In this document: piece by piece, positions 42,471 through 44,575 of the stretch
Position numbering within the stretch: the first letter of the stretch is position 1
Layout: every line of letters starts with the position of its first letter
Assembly (NCBI RefSeq): GCF_025963695.1
Contig: NZ_JAOQAH010000024.1
Coordinates: 1-44,575, forward strand
Source of the DNA: Segetibacter sp.
GTDB lineage: Bacteria > Bacteroidota > Bacteroidia > Chitinophagales > Chitinophagaceae
Length of the DNA: 44,575 nucleotides
Direction: 5' to 3'
Program-made: the position numbers and the translations under genes
The notes under the pieces: generated by a model
The model's database searches: none
What the model was told of the DNA's origin: nothing
The model's input: only the letters and a program-made list of their open reading frames with translations

Positions 42471-42917
42471 CTACCGGCGTTCTTTAAAAAAGTCTTTAAT
42501 CAGCTTCGCACATTCACCGGCAAGAACACCACCTAAAATTTCTGTCTTAGGATGAAAAGGATTTTTTTCTCCATAGAAAAAATGGAAGCCTTGTTTTATA
42601 TCTGACGCTCCATACACAACCCGTTTTAATTTACTCCAATACAAGGCACCGGCGCACATGTGGCAAGGCTCGATAGTGACATACAAAGTGGCATCAGGTA
42701 AATATTTAGCTCCTAAATGACTGCATGCAGATGTGATTGCCAATACTTCTGCATGAGCCGTTGGATCATTCAACCGTTCGACCTGGTTATGTCCACGGGC
42801 AATAACGTGATTGTTAATCACAATGATTGCGCCTACAGGAACTTCGTCTTCATAATATGCATCCTGCGCTTCTCTTAAAGCTTGCCGCATAAAATGTTCA
42901 TCATCGTACACTATCAT
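42471..42917 (-). CDS. tadA: nucleoside deaminase, TadA-like
   Basis: The cytidine/deoxycytidylate deaminase fold is clear: H55-A-E57 (TAHAEVLAI) and P-C85-H-M-C88 (TIEPCHMCAGAL) bind zinc and supply the proton-shuttle Glu. The N-terminal MRQALREAQDAYYEDEVPVGAIIV and the 148-aa length fit tRNA adenosine-34 deaminase, which forms inosine in tRNA-Arg. Guanine deaminase-like members look similar, so TadA is probable but not certain. A single gene, divergent from the aldehyde dehydrogenase. Confidence 0.88.
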   Translation of the reverse strand: MIVYDDEHFMRQALREAQDAYYEDEVPVGAIIVINNHVIARGHNQVERLNDPTAHAEVLAITSACSHLGAKYLPDATLYVTIEPCHMCAGALYWSKLKRVVYGASDIKQGFHFFYGEKNPFHPKTEILGGVLAGECAKLIKDFFKERR

Positions 42918-43019
42918 AAAGTGAAATTAGATGAAACAATTTCTTTTAAAGGAACCGATGTAATGAATTTCTTTATTATGCACCAATAACAATTAAACTT
43001 TTACCTTGTTTAAATATTG

Positions 43020-44423
43020 ATGCTAAAAGTAAACTCAATAGAAATGGGTGACTACACTTCTTCTGACTTCGATGAAATGCGACACTACTTTTTTAGCGGG
43101 GCAACGGTTGACCACGCTTTTAGAAAAGAACAATTGCAAACATTAAAAAGAGCGGTTCAAAAATATGAGCAGCAGATAATGGACGCTTTATATAAAGACC
43201 TTCACAAGTCGCAGGAGGAAGCTTTTACAACTGAGATTGGTTTTGTATATGCTGAAGTTTCTCATACAATTAAAAACCTTGGCAAGTGGATGAAGAAATC
43301 TTCGGTTAGCACACCACTGTTTTTATTGCCTTCTTCAAGCAGTATTATAAGAGAACCACTAGGTGTATGCCTGATTATCGCCCCGTGGAATTATCCGTTT
43401 CAATTGCTGATTGCTCCTTTGATTGGCGCAATAGCTGGGGGCAACTGTGCGGTGCTGAAACCATCAGAAATGGCAGTGCATACGTCAGTAGTTGTTGGTG
43501 AAATGATTGCTGAATTCTTCGACAAAAAATATATAGCTGTAGTAGAGGGCGACGGTGCAGTGGTTGTTCCGAAACTGATGAATGAAAACCGCTTCGATCA
43601 TGTCTTCTTCACCGGAAGCATACCTGTAGGACGAGAGATAGCTAAACTGGCTGCCGAAAAACTGGTGCCGGTAACATTAGAATTGGGAGGCAAAAGCCCG
43701 TGCGTAATAGATGAAGATGCTGACATAAAAGTCGCGGCTAAAAGAATTGTATGGGGTAAGTTTACCAATGCCGGCCAAACTTGTGTGGCTCCCGATTATT
43801 TACTTGTGCATGAAAAAAATAAGGATGAATTGATTGAAGAAATGCAAACAAGTATTCGGCAGTTTTATGGAGCCGAGCCGATAAAGTCAGCAGACTATGG
43901 CAGAATTATTAACCGGCGAAGACTCGATAAACTAAAGAGTTTTCTTAGCCAGGGATCGATAATAACAGGTGGCGAAGTGCAGGAAAGTGAATTATACATG
44001 TCACCAACATTGATGCAAGATGTTTCACCTGATGCTCCTGTAATGAAAGAAGAAATTTTTGGTCCTATACTGCCGATACTGACTTTTAAAAAGCAATCTG
44101 AAGCTTTACATATTATACAGCAAAATCCTCATCCCTTATCGTTGTATTATTTTGGAAGCAATCAAAAGAATGAAGATTACTTTATTAATAACGTTCAGTT
44201 TGGTGGCGGCTGTATCAATAATACACTTGTTCATTTGGCAAATGCAGATCTGCCTTTTGGCGGCGTTGGTAATAGTGGAGTAGGAGCTTATCATGGAAAA
44301 TTTAGCTTTGAAACTTTTACACGTACAAAAGCCATTTTAAAAACTGCTACATGGATTGACCCTGCTGTGAAGTATCCACCGTATAAGGGAAAGTTGAAAT
44401 TGTTGCGATGGTTCTTTAGGTAG
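43020..44423 (+). CDS. NAD(P)-dependent aldehyde dehydrogenase
   Basis: The product (467 aa) is of the short class-3-like ALDH group. It has N124 in APWNYPFQ, the nucleotide loop FTGSIPVGREIA, E221 in LELGGKSP and catalytic C255 in NAGQTCVAPDY. The end shows PFGGVGNSGVGAYHGKFSFETFTRTKAIL and a hydrophobic/basic tail, as in fatty-aldehyde dehydrogenases. It oxidises aldehydes to acids; the substrate may be long-chain. ATG 43020 is used; a second start at 43044 is possible. Confidence 0.93.
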   Translation: MLKVNSIEMGDYTSSDFDEMRHYFFSGATVDHAFRKEQLQTLKRAVQKYEQQIMDALYKDLHKSQEEAFTTEIGFVYAEVSHTIKNLGKWMKKSSVSTPLFLLPSSSSIIREPLGVCLIIAPWNYPFQLLIAPLIGAIAGGNCAVLKPSEMAVHTSVVVGEMIAEFFDKKYIAVVEGDGAVVVPKLMNENRFDHVFFTGSIPVGREIAKLAAEKLVPVTLELGGKSPCVIDEDADIKVAAKRIVWGKFTNAGQTCVAPDYLLVHEKNKDELIEEMQTSIRQFYGAEPIKSADYGRIINRRRLDKLKSFLSQGSIITGGEVQESELYMSPTLMQDVSPDAPVMKEEIFGPILPILTFKKQSEALHIIQQNPHPLSLYYFGSNQKNEDYFINNVQFGGGCINNTLVHLANADLPFGGVGNSGVGAYHGKFSFETFTRTKAILKTATWIDPAVKYPPYKGKLKLLRWFFR

Positions 44424-44425
44424 AA

Positions 44426-44487
44426 GGATTTCTCGCAGAAGCAAGGCAGAGGAATTTCTCGCAGAAGGCGCGGAAGACGCGGAAATT
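44426..44487 (+). repeat. short tandem 9-nt repeats and a direct repeat
   Basis: GGATTTCTCGCAGAAG (44428-44443) recurs as GGAATTTCTCGCAGAAG (44452-44468) and passes into 9-nt units CGCAGAAGG, CGCGGAAGA and CGCGGAAAT (44461-44487). The GC and purine content differs from the flanks. I recall such CGCAGAGG-type tracts beside GxxExxY genes elsewhere. Confidence 0.65.
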
Positions 44488-44539
44488 GAAGAAGTTACGG
44501 GAACTATGCTTTTAAATTAATTTTAGAAAAAAGCTGGTA

Positions 44540-44575
44540 ATGGATCTAGATGAACTTACATATAAAGTTAGAGGC
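44540..44575 (+). CDS. GxxExxY family protein (3' truncated by window end)
   Basis: Only 12 codons are inside the window: MDLDELTYKVRG. This fits the conserved start of GxxExxY proteins, where a short acidic lead is followed by LTYKVRG and then a continuation like CIFEVHKALG, which lies outside. The family is related to PD-(D/E)XK-type nucleases in fold predictions but is uncharacterised. The 9-nt repeat tract upstream agrees with the call. Confidence 0.5.
   Translation, partial: MDLDELTYKVRG

Noticed and set aside
1..44575. CRISPR arrays, tRNA or rRNA genes, insertion sequences
   Set aside because: No regularly spaced direct repeats of suitable length, no tRNA-like cloverleaf or rRNA signature, and no transposase frame were seen on reading the intergenic regions.

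Overview
The window looks like chromosomal DNA from a low-to-mid GC member of the Bacteroidota, most likely Chitinophagaceae or a close relative. The evidence is gliding and type IX secretion genes (gldC, a porT-like gene, a porG-like gene), promoters of the TTG / TAnnTTTG type used by this phylum, a UbiE/MenG-type quinone methyltransferase, GLPGLI-like and DUF4407 proteins, and the gene order CBS - nadK - porG - uppS - bamA - ompH - ompH - murI. I see no plasmid, phage, CRISPR, transposase, rRNA or tRNA. The content is mostly housekeeping.

Layout. 1-2.8 kb: end of a gamma-carbonic anhydrase gene, a 56-residue lipoprotein, a small hypothetical, then rsgA and efp on the minus strand. 3-9 kb: a TPR protein, two secreted proteins, yidC and a DUF4407 membrane protein. 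9.4-13.8 kb: the elongasome pair mrdA-rodA (without mreBCD beside it) and a metallo-beta-lactamase-fold hydrolase. 13.9-15.6 kb: a minus-strand ECF sigma operon (sigma factor, membrane protein with internal repeats, small secreted protein). 15.9-25.1 kb: a methyltransferase, a MutS-like ATPase, dihydroorotase, an outer-membrane barrel protein, porT-ubiE, a holin-like pair and a GNAT-like protein. 25.5-29.8 kb: glycosyltransferase, gldC, yqeY, cvpA, alpha/beta hydrolase, CBS protein. 29.9-39.5 kb: the outer-membrane biogenesis block (BamA-like barrel, nadK, porG, uppS, bamA, two ompH/skp, murI). 39.8-40.7 kb: rpmH-rnpA-yidD. 40.8-44.4 kb: a lipoprotein, Mn-type sod, tadA-like deaminase and an aldehyde dehydrogenase. 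The last 36 bases start a GxxExxY-family gene behind a short 9-nt repeat.

How genes fit together. BamA, the two OmpH/Skp chaperones, YidC, YidD and the BamA-like barrel form an envelope-protein assembly theme. PorT, PorG and GldC belong to type IX secretion/gliding. MrdA-RodA, UppS and MurI supply peptidoglycan synthesis. RsgA, EF-P, L34 and RnpA serve translation and RNA processing.

Most unusual feature. A dispersed bipartite element of about 55 bp occurs at least twelve times, only between genes. It has a box around a dyad GYG-A-CRC (typically AGTGCGACGCAAC), a spacer of nearly constant length (usually 20-21 nt) whose sequence varies, and a second box close to TGCYGGTNACYAAAA. Three intergenic regions hold head-to-head pairs. 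Fixed spacing, variable spacer and a compensatory change in the dyad point to a recognised site rather than random debris. I do not know of a named family that matches it. Other items worth a look are an EF-P whose loop tip is Arg in a TARA context instead of PGKG, and a 37-nt block of two interleaved perfect inverted repeats at 42306-42342.
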